The notes: generated from the sequence alone by a model not told the origin. Shown: positions 8,709-18,810, numbered from the stretch's first letter. The stretch: 64,000 nucleotides of DNA from Marinobacter qingdaonensis (GCF_034555935.1 NZ_JAYDCJ010000003.1:372001-436000); one strand, 5' to 3'. Numbers and translations: made by a program.

Positions 8709-10283
8709 CTAGCCGTTTTTACTGATAAAGCGCGACACCAGGTCTTTCAGGCCACGGGACATGGCGCTGAGCTGGTCACTGCTCTTGCGGGCCGAGTCGG
8801 CCTGTTCGTCACTGTGATCGGCCAGCTCGGCGATGTTGGTCACCTGGCGGTTGATCTCATCCGACACCTGGCTCTGTTCCTCGAACGCCGCCGACATGCT
8901 GATGAAACGGTCGGAAATGCTCTGGATCGAGGTGACAATGTCCCGCAGCGAATTTTCCGCGCCCCGGACCTTGTCCAGGCCCTGGCCGGCGACGGCTTCG
9001 CCATCCCGGGTGGCCTGCACCGCGGTCTCGACCTGACGACCGAAATCGTCGATCACCTCCTGGATGCGCACGGTGGACTCCCGGGTACGCCGGGCCAGGG
9101 AACGCACCTCGTCCGCCACCACCGCGAAGCCCCGCCCCTGCTCGCCGGCGCGGGCGGCCTCGATGGCGGCGTTCAGGGCCAGCAGATTGGTCTGCTCGGC
9201 AATTTCGGAGATCAGGTTGGTGGCCTCGCCAATGCTGTGGGTCGACTCACCCAACTGGCCGATGGTCTGGCCGATGCCGTTGACCCGGCTGACCAGCTGC
9301 TCGATCGCCTCCAGGGCCTCGGCGCTGCGCTGGCTGCCGACGCCGGCCAGGCGATTGGCCTCCTCGGCCTCGCGGGCATTGGCCGCCACCGATTCGGTGA
9401 CCTCCTGGATGGACGCGGTCATTTCATTGATCGCCGACGCGGTCTGATCGGTCTCGGCGCGCTGGCGGGAAATGGCCGCCGCGCCCTCGCTGATATAGCC
9501 ATGGGACGCGCGGGCCTGCTCGGACAGCAGCTCGGCCTGATCCTCGATGCGGGCCAATGCGGTCCGAATTCGAGCGTCCTCACTCACCATTACCATCCCC
9601 AGCTGCGAGAACAGGCCGTTTTCACTGCTGTAGGTGCGGGCGACCACCGGGTCCTTGAAGGCATCGGGGCGCAGGTTCAGCAGTCGGTTCAGGCGTCCGG
9701 TGACCGAGCCCAGCAGCAGCCCGGCGCCCAGGACATGGCCGAGCACGATGAGGCCCGCCGCCAACCCGGTCTGATCGAAGGTCAGCGCCACCAGGCTGAG
9801 CGCCAGGGACAGCAGCATCGGCCAGCCGGAGCGCAGCACCGACACCAGCCGGTCGGTCACGCTCTGGACCGATTTACCGGCGGACAGCCGGCCGTACAGC
9901 GCCTCGGCCCGGGTCACCTGATCCCGGGTCGGTTCCACCCGGACCGACTCGAAACCGACCACCTTGCCGTTCTCCCGGATCGGAGTGACGTAGGCGCTGA
10001 CCCAGTAGTGATCACCGTTCTTGGCCCGGTTCTTGACCACGCCCATCCAGGCCTTGCCGGCCTTGAGGTACGCCCACATGCCCTGGAACACCGGCGGCGG
10101 CATGTCCGGGTGTCGAATGACGTTGTGGGGCTGGCCGATCAGCTCGTCACGGGCAAAGCCGCTGATCTCGACAAATTCGTCGTTGCAGTAGGTAATCACG
10201 CCCTTGAGGTCGGTGGTGGTGATCAGGCGCCCACCCTTGTGCATCTTGACTTCGCGCTGGGTCACCGGGAGATTCTTGCGCAT
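8709..10283 (-). CDS. PAS-domain methyl-accepting chemotaxis protein (Aer-like)
   Basis: A 524-residue chemoreceptor. The start is taken at [12 protein letters not shown] (10283), the typical Aer-like N-terminus; the open frame continues upstream to 10373. Domains in order: PAS near residues 10-120 ([23 protein letters not shown]), a short pair of membrane segments near 170-210, a linker, then the methyl-accepting signalling domain. The conserved hairpin tip ([20 protein letters not shown]) is intact. There is no periplasmic sensor, so it probably senses redox or energy state through the cytoplasmic PAS domain, as Aer does with FAD (family knowledge). Flavin binding is not proven here. Confidence 0.93.
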   Translation of the reverse strand: MRKNLPVTQREVKMHKGGRLITTTDLKGVITYCNDEFVEISGFARDELIGQPHNVIRHPDMPPPVFQGMWAYLKAGKAWMGVVKNRAKNGDHYWVSAYVTPIRENGKVVGFESVRVEPTRDQVTRAEALYGRLSAGKSVQSVTDRLVSVLRSGWPMLLSLALSLVALTFDQTGLAAGLIVLGHVLGAGLLLGSVTGRLNRLLNLRPDAFKDPVVARTYSSENGLFSQLGMVMVSEDARIRTALARIEDQAELLSEQARASHGYISEGAAAISRQRAETDQTASAINEMTASIQEVTESVAANAREAEEANRLAGVGSQRSAEALEAIEQLVSRVNGIGQTIGQLGESTHSIGEATNLISEIAEQTNLLALNAAIEAARAGEQGRGFAVVADEVRSLARRTRESTVRIQEVIDDFGRQVETAVQATRDGEAVAGQGLDKVRGAENSLRDIVTSIQSISDRFISMSAAFEEQSQVSDEINRQVTNIAELADHSDEQADSARKSSDQLSAMSRGLKDLVSRFISKNG

Positions 10284-10424
10284 GGAAATCCGCTCTCTGT
10301 CTGGTCCTTGTAACAACGGCAGGTCGGGAGCCGGTATCGGCTCTCGGGGGGCAGTCAACGGGCACTGGCCCACGGTCGTTGGCTTAACGGCCGGTGCCCG
10401 GATATCTTGAGTAAGGAGAGCTAC

Positions 10425-11297
10425 CTACGCCGGGCTGGCCAGGCGGGCCCGGGGATGGAAACGGGCGTTGAGCCAGAGCGACAGGGCAATCACCCCGCCC
10501 CCGACCGCCAGCCGGAGCAGGTCCGCATCCCGGTTCCAGATCAGCAGGTTGACCAGCAGACCGGCAGGCACCAGGGCGTTGTTCATGACCGCCAGGGTGC
10601 CGGCGTCGACGTAGCAGGCCCCGCGGTTCCACAGGAACAGCCCCAGCCCCGACGCCGCCAGCCCCAGCCAGGCCAGGATGCCCCACTGCAGGGAGGTGGA
10701 CGGCAGCCGGTCCGGGTTGCCGAAGATCAGGAACGACGGCAGGGCGATGATCAGGGCCCCGAAGAAGAAGTAACCGAAGGTGCGGTAGGCCGGCAGGGTC
10801 AGCGGGTAGTGCTGCATGACGTGCTTGTAGCCCACCTGGCCGGCGGCAAAGGTGAAGTTGGCCACCTGCAGCAGCAGGAAGCCGGTGATGAAGTCCTCAC
10901 TCAGGCCATCGTAGCGGATGATGCCGGCACCCACCGTCGCCACCGCCGCGGCCACCAGGGCGACGGGGGAGAAGCGCTTGAACAGCGCGTCGTCGATCAG
11001 GGTCACGTAAAGCGGGGTGAAGATGGTGAACAGCAGCACTTCCGGTACGCTCAGGTAACTGAACGAGCGGTACAGGCACAGGTAGGTAATGCCAAACTGC
11101 AGCATGCCGGTGGCCAGGATGCCCAGCTTCAGGCCGGACGGCACCCCACGCCAGCGGGTGAAGGGCAGGAACACCAGCGCCCCCAGCAGCACCCGGCTGA
11201 GGACCGCAAAATCGCTGTCGACCTGGCCGGCCAGAAACTCGCCGATCAGGCTGAAGGAAAACGCCCAGAGAACCGTGACAAAGACCAGTAAACCCAT
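10425..11297 (-). CDS. EamA/DMT family transporter
   Basis: A 290-residue drug/metabolite transporter with ten hydrophobic helices in two five-helix EamA repeats. The start at MGLLVFVTVLW (11297) is preferred because GCAGGTACG supplies a ribosome site. An earlier ATG at 11309 and the frame start at 11366 lack one. The substrate is unknown; relatives export amino acids or small metabolites. It is divergent from the MATE gene, with 123 bp between the starts. Confidence 0.85.
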   Translation of the reverse strand: MGLLVFVTVLWAFSFSLIGEFLAGQVDSDFAVLSRVLLGALVFLPFTRWRGVPSGLKLGILATGMLQFGITYLCLYRSFSYLSVPEVLLFTIFTPLYVTLIDDALFKRFSPVALVAAAVATVGAGIIRYDGLSEDFITGFLLLQVANFTFAAGQVGYKHVMQHYPLTLPAYRTFGYFFFGALIIALPSFLIFGNPDRLPSTSLQWGILAWLGLAASGLGLFLWNRGACYVDAGTLAVMNNALVPAGLLVNLLIWNRDADLLRLAVGGGVIALSLWLNARFHPRARLASPA

Positions 11298-11420
11298 CGT
11301 ACCTGCCATCCGTTGAATTCGAGGCGCGTACTTTACCGGTTTTGGCCGGTCGTTGCAGCGGCGCAAGGGCGCACAAATGCCGATGCCCTGCGGGCCACCA
11401 ATGGCGTATCATGCCGCGCC

Positions 11421-12818
11421 ATGGACGAATCACACCAGCCCCTCCCGGAACGCCGCCAGCCCCTGGTCACCCGCACCCTCGCCGAATGGCGAACGCTGGC
11501 GATCCTGGGCGGCCCGATCCTGATTGCCCAGATCGCGCAGATGGCCAACGGCGTCATCGACACGGTCATGGCCGGCCACGCCAGCGCCGAGGACCTGGCC
11601 GCGGTCGGCATCGGCAGCAGCCTGTGGATGCCCCTGTTCCTGTTTTTCATGGGGCTGCTGGGTGCCTTGCAGCCGATCATTTCCGGCTACAACGGCGCCC
11701 GGACCCTGGACCGGATCATGCCCACCACCTGGCAAGGCCTGTACCTGGCCGGCGCCGGTTCGGTGATCATGATTGCCCTGCTGACCCAGGTGCACCCGGT
11801 GCTGGCCCTGCTCAACCTGGAGCCGCGCACCGCCGGCATCACCCAGGGCTACCTGGACGCCTTCGCCTGGGGGGTACCGGCCATGCTGCTGATGACCGCC
11901 CTGCGCGGACTCACCGACGGCCTGGGCCACACCCGGGTGATCATGGCGTTTTCGGTGCTGAGCACCCTGATCAACCTGCCGCTGAACTACATCTTCATCT
12001 ACGGCAAATTCGGCCTGCCGGCCATGGGCGGTGTCGGCTGCGGCTGGGCCACCTCACTGTCCAACGGCATCGCCGCCCTGGCGCTGCTGGTGTACCTGAA
12101 CCGCAGCGAAACCTATCGCCGCTTTCACCTGCTGGCCGACTGGGCGGCACCCAAGCTGGCCGACCTCGGCTACATCCTGCGCATCGGGGTGCCCATCGGT
12201 TTTACCATCTTCGTCGAGGCCAGCATGTTCTCGGTGATCGCGCTGTTCCTGGCACCCCTGGGTCCGGTGGTGGTGGCCGGGCACCAGATCGCCCTGAACG
12301 TGGTATCGCTGCTGTTCATGCTGCCGCTGAGCATCGGCATGGCGCTGACCCTGCGGGTGAGTTTCCTGATGGGGGCCGGGGCGCCCGACACCGCCCGGCT
12401 GATTTCGCGCAGTTCGCTGCTCTTGGCGGCGGCCACGGCCCTGGTGTTTGCCCTGCTGCTGTGGCTGTTCTCCGAGCAGATCGCCGCCCTCTACACCGGC
12501 GAGGCCGAAGTCCGCCAGGTCACCGTGCGCCTGCTGCTGTTTGCCGCCCTGTTCCAGATCGCCGACGTGATCCAGGTGACCTGCATCAGCGCCTTGCGGG
12601 GCTACAAGGACACCCGGATTCCGATGTTCATCATGGTGTTTTCGTTCTGGGGGCTGGGGCTGCCGTTGGGCTATGCCCTGACCTTTACCGACCTGATCTG
12701 GCCGGCCATGGGCGCCGCCGGCTTCTGGGTGGGACTGACCGGTGGGCTTACGTCAGCGAGTATGCTGCTGGGCTGGCGGTTGTTCCGCTTTGCCCCTGGC
12801 CCAGATCGGCAAAAATGA
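11421..12818 (+). CDS. MATE family efflux transporter
   Basis: A 465-residue multidrug and toxin extrusion protein with 12 predicted helices. The start is at MDESHQPLPE (11421); the frame upstream to 11313 is not membrane-like and lies over the divergent promoter region. Two MatE repeats are visible (GPILIAQIAQMANGVIDTVMAG and GVPIGFTIFVEASMFSVIAL regions), with NorM-type motifs such as ALRGLTDGLGHTR. It exports cationic compounds in exchange for Na+ or H+ (family knowledge). Its last 71 bp overlap the end of the convergent GGDEF gene. Confidence 0.92.
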   Translation: MDESHQPLPERRQPLVTRTLAEWRTLAILGGPILIAQIAQMANGVIDTVMAGHASAEDLAAVGIGSSLWMPLFLFFMGLLGALQPIISGYNGARTLDRIMPTTWQGLYLAGAGSVIMIALLTQVHPVLALLNLEPRTAGITQGYLDAFAWGVPAMLLMTALRGLTDGLGHTRVIMAFSVLSTLINLPLNYIFIYGKFGLPAMGGVGCGWATSLSNGIAALALLVYLNRSETYRRFHLLADWAAPKLADLGYILRIGVPIGFTIFVEASMFSVIALFLAPLGPVVVAGHQIALNVVSLLFMLPLSIGMALTLRVSFLMGAGAPDTARLISRSSLLLAAATALVFALLLWLFSEQIAALYTGEAEVRQVTVRLLLFAALFQIADVIQVTCISALRGYKDTRIPMFIMVFSFWGLGLPLGYALTFTDLIWPAMGAAGFWVGLTGGLTSASMLLGWRLFRFAPGPDRQK

Positions 12819-13776
12819 TGCGGTCTCGGCCGGAGGCCTTGGCCTCGTACAGGGCCGCATCGGCGCGCTCGAGCCAGCCGTCCACCGATTCCCCGGGCTG
12901 GAATTGTGCCACGCCAAAGGACACGGTAATGGCGTTGTCCCGCAACTTTAGGTGCTTACGCAACAGAAACTGGAGATTGGCCAGCACGGTCTCCAGGCCG
13001 GCACCCTCGGTGCCCGGCAGCAACAGCACGAACTCCTCGCCGCCGTAGCGGAACAACTGGTCCGTGCGCCGGGTGTGTTGTTCGATCAGGGCCACCAGAT
13101 CCACCAACACCTCGTCGCCGGCACTGTGGCCGTATTCGTCGTTGATGCGCTTGAAGTGATCGATGTCCAGCAGGGCGATGGCGCAGGGGGTTCGGGAGCG
13201 CTCGGCGTTGGCCACCGCGCGATCCAGCTCCTGATCCATGGAGCGCCGGTTGGCGACCCCGGTCAGCGGGTCGATGGTGGCCAGATGCTCCAGCCGTTCG
13301 CGCTGGCTCTGGTTGCGGAAGGCAAACACGTAGGCGCAGGCGCTGACCACCAGGGAGGTGGCAATGAAGGACCAGAGATGCACGCCCGAAGCAAAGATCT
13401 CAGTTTGCACGGCCAGCGCCAGGATCGCCGCCAGATTGACCACCGTGGCCACCCGCGGCCCGGTCAGGAAGAAGCTGGTGACCAGACAGGGGAACAACCA
13501 CAACAGACCGGGCTCACCGACGATGCGGGTAATCACCACCGCGCTCAGGGAGGTGGTCACTGCCATGAACAAACCGCTGCGCTCGGTGCGCCCGGTGAGC
13601 CAGGCGTGCAGCACACTGACGCACACGCACAGCACAATCACGCTGTCGGCCAGCCCGGCCAACACTTCGCCCTGCATGAACCGGAACACGGCAAACGGCG
13701 CCACGCCAAGAATGGCACAGGCTCCGAGCAGGGTGATGATGGACAGGCGAAAATCGGTTCTGAGCCGATAGAACAT
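12748..13776 (-). CDS. Membrane diguanylate cyclase (GGDEF)
   Basis: A 342-residue protein with about six N-terminal membrane helices (residues 10-155), a short linker and a C-terminal GGDEF domain that makes cyclic di-GMP. The active-site motif is GGEEF (245-249), consistent with activity. An RxxD inhibitory site (RRTD, 236-239) stands at the expected distance upstream, so product feedback inhibition is likely. The input is unknown because the membrane part has no recognised sensor. Its 3' end overlaps the convergent MATE gene by 71 bp. Confidence 0.92.
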   Translation of the reverse strand: MFYRLRTDFRLSIITLLGACAILGVAPFAVFRFMQGEVLAGLADSVIVLCVCVSVLHAWLTGRTERSGLFMAVTTSLSAVVITRIVGEPGLLWLFPCLVTSFFLTGPRVATVVNLAAILALAVQTEIFASGVHLWSFIATSLVVSACAYVFAFRNQSQRERLEHLATIDPLTGVANRRSMDQELDRAVANAERSRTPCAIALLDIDHFKRINDEYGHSAGDEVLVDLVALIEQHTRRTDQLFRYGGEEFVLLLPGTEGAGLETVLANLQFLLRKHLKLRDNAITVSFGVAQFQPGESVDGWLERADAALYEAKASGRDRIIFADLGQGQSGTTASPAAYSLT

Positions 13777-14004
13777 CGCGGAGAGGCTCCGACCTAGTTA
13801 TTATTTAGCCTGCTAGCATAGCCCAAGCGTAGTCTCCAGTCCTCTGCCAGGCCAAAGATTTAACAAAGCGATGACAGATCGTCACAAACTGTGAATCAGC
13901 GCTCACTCTTTGGCTCTCAACGTGTCACTGTTAAATCGAGTAAAACAAATACACGGAATGCCGCAAATATAGAGCCGGGCCCTCGTTGTCGCTACACTGT
14001 CGCC

Positions 14005-15159
14005 ATGTCTGACCGTTCAGAAGGATCCTTGAGCGTGAACAATCTTGTCCGAATCGCACCCGGCGCCCTGGAGCTGGGCCGACCGTTGCCCTGGAACGTC
14101 TATGACGCCAATGGTAACGTGCTGCTGCGTCAGGGCTATGTGATTCAGACCGACACCCAGCTCGAGCAGCTGTTCGAGCGCGGTCGGTTCAAGCCCCGCA
14201 AGATCGAACGACCCCAGGACGAAGTGGTCGAGGACACCCGCCAGCGCAACCCCTTTGCCGACTATCCGGACCTGTTGCATTCGCTGGAAGCCACCCTGGA
14301 AGCCATCACCGACCACGACCCCTCGGCCCAGAAACGCCTGACGGGCCTGACCCGGATGATCATGCGCACCTGCGCCGAGGCCCCGGACGCCAGCCTGGCC
14401 CTGGTGCACCTGTATTCCATCGGCCCGACGGTGCTCGAGCAGGTGCTGTTCCACGCCATCCTGAGCCAGTTCATTGCCCGCCAGTTTGGCCTCGAGGACA
14501 ACCGTATCAGCGTCCTCACCGCCGCCGCCCTGACCGCCAACCTGGCTCTGGTGCCGGTCGCGGACCAGCTCAACGCCTCCAACAAGCTGCTCACCGACGA
14601 TCAGCGCGGGGTCATCCGCCGGCACCCGACCCGGGCCATCCAGGCGCTAAAAACAGCGGGCATCGACAACAAGCTGATGCTCCGAATCATTGCCCAGCAC
14701 CACGAGCAGGCGGATGGCTCCGGCTACCCCGAGGGCCTGAGCGGCACCGAGATCCGGCCCGAGGCGGAAATCCTGGCGCTGTCCGAACGCTACGTGGCGA
14801 TGATCACCAAACGCGCCTACCGCAACCGGCTGACGGTGACCGAGGCCCGGCGGCTGGTGGCGACACTGGCGGACGGCAAGTATCGCCCGGCCATCCCCAA
14901 GGCACTGCTGCAGGTGCTGGGGGAGTTTCCGCCGGGGGTACTGGTGCGTCTGGACAACAACGAAGTGGGCGTGGTGACCGGCCGCCCGGTGCGGGCCCGC
15001 GGCCCCTTTGTGAAGGCCATCATCGGGCCCCGGGGCAACCGCTACAGCGGCACCTTCGAGCGGGACGCCAGCGTACTGGAATTCAACATCCGGGGCGTGG
15101 AAGAGCCGGAAATCATGCCGTCCATGGACTTCAGCCGGATCTGGGGCTTCAGCGCCTAA
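14005..15159 (+). CDS. HD-GYP-like protein with degraded catalytic residues
   Basis: A 384-residue cytoplasmic protein with an N-terminal region (MNNLVRIAPGALELGRPLPW) like that of cyclic di-GMP phosphodiesterases and a C-terminal HD-GYP domain. The GYP segment is well kept (HHEQADGSGYPEGLSG), but the HD pair expected in the preceding helix is replaced (ALTANLALVPV). The later VADxYDA metal-binding segment reads LSERYVA. Hydrolysis of c-di-GMP is therefore doubtful; a binding or regulatory role is more likely. The start is uncertain: the ATG at 14005 lacks a ribosome site, while GTG 14035 has AAGGA 9 bases before it. It overlaps the convergent esterase gene by 4 bp. Confidence 0.85.
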   Translation: MSDRSEGSLSVNNLVRIAPGALELGRPLPWNVYDANGNVLLRQGYVIQTDTQLEQLFERGRFKPRKIERPQDEVVEDTRQRNPFADYPDLLHSLEATLEAITDHDPSAQKRLTGLTRMIMRTCAEAPDASLALVHLYSIGPTVLEQVLFHAILSQFIARQFGLEDNRISVLTAAALTANLALVPVADQLNASNKLLTDDQRGVIRRHPTRAIQALKTAGIDNKLMLRIIAQHHEQADGSGYPEGLSGTEIRPEAEILALSERYVAMITKRAYRNRLTVTEARRLVATLADGKYRPAIPKALLQVLGEFPPGVLVRLDNNEVGVVTGRPVRARGPFVKAIIGPRGNRYSGTFERDASVLEFNIRGVEEPEIMPSMDFSRIWGFSA

Positions 15160-16001
15160 CGCAGCCCCAGCGCCTGGGCGTGATGTTCCAGATGCTCGTC
15201 GATGAACGAGGCGATGAAGAAGTAGCTGTGGTCGTAACCCCGGTGCATGCGCAGGTTGATGTGGTGATGGAAGGTCTCGCAGACCGCCGCCAGCGCGTCC
15301 GGATTCAGCTGGGTCTCCAGGAATTCGTCGGCGGTGCCCTGATCCACCAGCAGCGGCAGGCGCTCCCGTGCGGTGGGAATCAGCAGGGTGGCGTCCCACT
15401 CCTCCCAGGCCCGGGCGTCATCCCCCAGATACCCGGAAAACGCCTTCTGGCCCCAGGGGCATTCACTCGGATTGGCGATGGGCGCAAACGCCGACACCGA
15501 GGCGTAGCGGCCCGGATTCTTCAGGGCGGCGATGAGGGCGCCATGACCACCCATGGAATGACCGCTGACCGAGCGCTGGTCGGTGACCGGTAGCGAATGC
15601 TCCACCAGCTGCGGCAGTTCCTTCACCACGTAGTCGTACATCCGGTAATGGGGTGCCCAGGGTTGCTGGGTCGCGTTGATGTAGAACCCGGCGCCGGTGC
15701 CAAAATCGTAGCTGTCGTCTTCGCCCGGCAGGTTCAGCCCACGCGGACTGGTGTCCGGGCAGACAATGGCCAGCCCCAGTTGGGCCGCCCGCTTCATGGC
15801 GCCGGCTTTCTGCATGAAGTTCTGGTCGGTGCAGGTCAGCCCGGACAGCCAGTACAGCACCGGTACCGGTTTCGCGTCCCGGGCCACCGCGGCCGGTGGC
15901 AGGAACACGGCAAACTCCATGTCGCACTCCAGGGTCGCGGAGTAGTGGCGGTAGCGGCGATGTTCGCCGTCAAAACAGACATTGGTGGAGAGCAGTTCCA
16001 T
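15156..16001 (-). CDS. fghA: S-formylglutathione hydrolase
   Basis: A 281-residue esterase-D-type alpha/beta hydrolase that splits S-formylglutathione into formate and glutathione, the second step of glutathione-dependent formaldehyde detoxification. The nucleophile motif GHSMGGHGA places Ser149; Asp225 (QGTADEF) and His258 (GYDHSYFF) complete the triad. LSGLTCTDQNF near residue 52 is a family signature around the oxyanion hole. GAGGA precedes the ATG. The glutathione-dependent formaldehyde dehydrogenase usually found beside it is not in the window. Confidence 0.95.
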   Translation of the reverse strand: MELLSTNVCFDGEHRRYRHYSATLECDMEFAVFLPPAAVARDAKPVPVLYWLSGLTCTDQNFMQKAGAMKRAAQLGLAIVCPDTSPRGLNLPGEDDSYDFGTGAGFYINATQQPWAPHYRMYDYVVKELPQLVEHSLPVTDQRSVSGHSMGGHGALIAALKNPGRYASVSAFAPIANPSECPWGQKAFSGYLGDDARAWEEWDATLLIPTARERLPLLVDQGTADEFLETQLNPDALAAVCETFHHHINLRMHRGYDHSYFFIASFIDEHLEHHAQALGLR

Positions 16002-16040
16002 AGCATCCTCGCCGGAAAAGTGGGTGGAACGGGGGTAGTC

Positions 16041-16472
16041 TCAGTCGTCCGCGCTGGCGTACTTGGGCAATTCAATGCCGCAGCCGGCCCGGGCCAGTTC
16101 GGCCAGGATGGCGGTACGGGTGACAATGCCAATCAGTTTGCCATGATCCACCACCGGGTACACCTTCGGTTTTCCCGCACCCAGGTTCTGGGCCAGGTCC
16201 ACCACCGCCAGTTCCGCCGACACCGTCACCGGCTCCCGGAACATCACGTCATCGACAATCGGATCGCCCTCGCAGTGGTAGCTGCTGACCAGCAAGGCAT
16301 GGATGCAGTCCTGCTCCGAAACGAAGCCCAGCACATGGCGCTGGTCGTCCACCACCGGCAACCCGGTGACGTGGTTGTGCAGCAGGTTCTTCACCACGCG
16401 CGTCAACGGCGTGCCACACCGAATGGGTTCAATGTGATTCCACATGACGTCCGAGACTTTCAGTGAGCGCAT
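16041..16472 (-). CDS. CBS-domain pair protein
   Basis: A 143-residue protein made almost wholly of two CBS motifs (about residues 8-65 and 78-132), which normally bind adenosyl nucleotides and act as energy sensors. The start at MRSLKVSDVM (16472) has a strong GGGAGGAGG ribosome site. The longer upstream frame is rejected. It lies 39 bp beyond the esterase start on the same strand, so they may share a transcript. The partner protein is unknown. Confidence 0.88.
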   Translation of the reverse strand: MRSLKVSDVMWNHIEPIRCGTPLTRVVKNLLHNHVTGLPVVDDQRHVLGFVSEQDCIHALLVSSYHCEGDPIVDDVMFREPVTVSAELAVVDLAQNLGAGKPKVYPVVDHGKLIGIVTRTAILAELARAGCGIELPKYASADD

Positions 16473-16660
16473 GGGCAGGCCTCCTCCCGTTGAAGCGACT
16501 GGACCCGACTCCGGCCCGGGCCCCTCTCTATAACCATAGGCAATGCACCCCAGAAAGGAAAACTGAAACCCCACCAGGGAGTTTACAGATGCGTTTTATT
16601 GCTTAAACTCAGATGGTTACGCCCCAAAAGGGCCCAAACCGCTAACTTCGGGAGATCCCC

Positions 16661-18025
16661 ATGGAAGCCATTTCTGACTTTGTTGGACAACTCAATTCCC
16701 TGGTATGGGGCCCGCCCATGCTGGTGCTCATTCTCGGTGTCGGCCTGTTTCTCAGCCTGGGCCTGAAGCTGATGCCGGTGCGTAAACTGGGCGCCGGCTT
16801 CCGGTTGATGTGGCAGGGGCGCAAGGCCACCGGGGCCGAGTCCGAAGGGGAAATCCCGCCGTTCCAGGCCTTGATGACCGCCCTGTCGGCCACCGTCGGC
16901 ACCGGCAACATCGCCGGTGTCGCCACCGCCGTGTTCCTGGGCGGCCCCGGCGCGCTGTTCTGGATGTGGCTGACGGCCCTGGTCGGGATGGCCACCAAGT
17001 ATTCGGAAGCCGTCCTGGCGGTACGCTTCCGGGAAGTGGACGAACGCGGCGACCACGTCGGCGGCCCCATGTACTACATCCGCAACGGCCTGGGCCAGAA
17101 ATGGGCCTGGCTCGGTGTGCTGTTTGCCATCTTCGCGGCCATTGCCGGCTTCGGTATCGGCAACACCGTGCAGGCCAACTCCGTGGCCGACGTCATGGAA
17201 GCCAGCTTCGGCGTACCGGATTGGCTGACCGGGCTGATCCTGATGGTGCTGGTGGGCGCGGTACTGATCGGCGGCATCCGGCGCATCGGCCAGGTCGCCA
17301 GTGCCCTGGTCCCGTTCATGGCCATTTCCTACCTGGTCGCCGGGCTGCTGGTACTGGCGATCAACGCCAATGAAATCCCGGCGGCCCTGGCCCTGGTGTT
17401 CGAACACGCCTTCAGCCCCATCGCCGCCGAGGGCGGTTTTGCCGGCGCCGCCGTCTGGGCCGCCATCCGCTTCGGGGTCGCCCGGGGCATCTTCTCGAAC
17501 GAGGCCGGCCTGGGTTCGGCACCCATCGCCCACGCCGCCGCCCAGACCAAGAACCCGATCAACCAGGGCATGGTGGCCATGCTCGGCACCTTCATCGACA
17601 CCCTGATCATCTGCTCCATCACCGGCCTGGTGATCATCACCTCCGGCACCTGGACCGCCGGCGTGTCCGGCGCCGAGCTGACCTCCATGGCCTTTGCCGA
17701 GGCGCTGCCGGGCATCGGCAACTACCTGGTGGCCATTGCCCTGGCCGTGTTCGCCTTCACCACCATCCTGGGCTGGTCGTTCTACGGCGAACGCTGCATC
17801 GAGTTCCTGTTCGGGGTGAAGGCCATCGTGCCCTACCGGGTGGCCTGGATTGTCGCCATACCGGTAGGCGCCACCCTGAATCTGGGCTTTGTCTGGCTGG
17901 TGGCGGACACCCTGAACGCCATGATGGCCCTGCCCAACCTGGTGGCCCTGCTGCTGCTCAGCCCGGTGGTGTTCAAGCTCACCCGCGAGCATTTTGACCG
18001 GCAGAAAGCCGTCGGCAACGCCTAG
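16661..18025 (+). CDS. Sodium:alanine symporter, AGCS family
   Basis: A 454-residue inner-membrane amino acid carrier, Na+-coupled, usually for alanine or glycine. The signature SATVGTGNIAGVATAVFLGGPG near residues 75-96 is intact, as is the FGVARGIFSNEAGLGSAPIAHAAA segment. About 10-11 helices. A GGGAG ribosome site lies 6 bases before the ATG. No terminator is evident after it; the peroxiredoxin begins 109 bp later. Confidence 0.94.
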   Translation: MEAISDFVGQLNSLVWGPPMLVLILGVGLFLSLGLKLMPVRKLGAGFRLMWQGRKATGAESEGEIPPFQALMTALSATVGTGNIAGVATAVFLGGPGALFWMWLTALVGMATKYSEAVLAVRFREVDERGDHVGGPMYYIRNGLGQKWAWLGVLFAIFAAIAGFGIGNTVQANSVADVMEASFGVPDWLTGLILMVLVGAVLIGGIRRIGQVASALVPFMAISYLVAGLLVLAINANEIPAALALVFEHAFSPIAAEGGFAGAAVWAAIRFGVARGIFSNEAGLGSAPIAHAAAQTKNPINQGMVAMLGTFIDTLIICSITGLVIITSGTWTAGVSGAELTSMAFAEALPGIGNYLVAIALAVFAFTTILGWSFYGERCIEFLFGVKAIVPYRVAWIVAIPVGATLNLGFVWLVADTLNAMMALPNLVALLLLSPVVFKLTREHFDRQKAVGNA

Positions 18026-18134
18026 CCCCTTGTTTTTTGGGCCTGCTCCACCCACCTAGGGAAGTAGGCCCGAAAACGACCGACGGTTACGGGCCAACCG
18101 ACCGAAGACCCAACAGCACGAAGGAGAGCCGTGT

Positions 18135-18788
18135 ATGAGTTTACGTCTTGGAGATACCGCACCGGATTTCGAACAGGATTCCAGCGAAGGCCGCATCTCG
18201 TTCCACGACTGGTTGGGGGACAGCTGGGGCATCCTGTTCTCGCATCCGGCCGACTTCACCCCCGTGTGCACCACCGAGCTCGGCCTGACCGCCAAGCTCC
18301 GTGACGAGTTTGCCAAGCGTAACGTCAAGGCCATCGCCCTGAGCGTGGACCCGGTCGATTCGCACCAGGAGTGGATCCGGGACATCAACGAGACCCAGGG
18401 CTGCACGGTCAATTTCCCGATCATCGCCGATCAGGACCGCAAGGTGTCGGAACTCTACGACATGATTCATCCGAACGCGGACAGCAGCCTGACCGTCCGG
18501 TCCCTGTTCGTGATCGATCCGAACAAGAAGATCCGGCTGATGATCACCTACCCGGCCAGCACCGGCCGCAACTTCAACGAGGTGCTGCGGGTGGTGGACT
18601 CACTGCAGCTGACCGACGACCACAAGGTGGCCACCCCGGGCAACTGGGAACGGGGCGGCGATGTGGTGATCGTGCCCTCTCTGCAGGACGAGGACGAGAT
18701 CCAGCGCCGGTTCCCGCAGGGCTACAAGGCGGTTAAATCCTACCTGCGGATGACGCCGGATCCGAAAGCCAACTGGGGCGGCAACTGA
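18135..18788 (+). CDS. 1-Cys peroxiredoxin (Prx6 type)
   Basis: A 217-residue thiol peroxidase that reduces hydrogen peroxide and organic peroxides. The peroxidatic Cys45 lies in FTPVCTTE, preceded by SHPADFTPVC, with the supporting Arg further on (TVRSLFVIDP). The long C-terminal domain (from about residue 165) and the length fit the Prx6 subfamily. No resolving cysteine is seen at the C-terminus. An AAGGAG ribosome site precedes the ATG, and the gene ends at a bidirectional terminator. Confidence 0.94.
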   Translation: MSLRLGDTAPDFEQDSSEGRISFHDWLGDSWGILFSHPADFTPVCTTELGLTAKLRDEFAKRNVKAIALSVDPVDSHQEWIRDINETQGCTVNFPIIADQDRKVSELYDMIHPNADSSLTVRSLFVIDPNKKIRLMITYPASTGRNFNEVLRVVDSLQLTDDHKVATPGNWERGGDVVIVPSLQDEDEIQRRFPQGYKAVKSYLRMTPDPKANWGGN

Positions 18789-18810
18789 TCAGCCGCGACC
18801 AGTCGGACAC

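Noticed and set aside
8814-10313. 499-codon plus-strand frame opposite the chemoreceptor
   Set aside because: Antisense shadow of a conserved MCP domain; no ribosome site or recognisable fold.
11342-13048. 568-codon alternate frame within the MATE gene
   Set aside because: Arg/Pro/Gly-rich out-of-frame translation; the MATE frame has membrane helices and family motifs.
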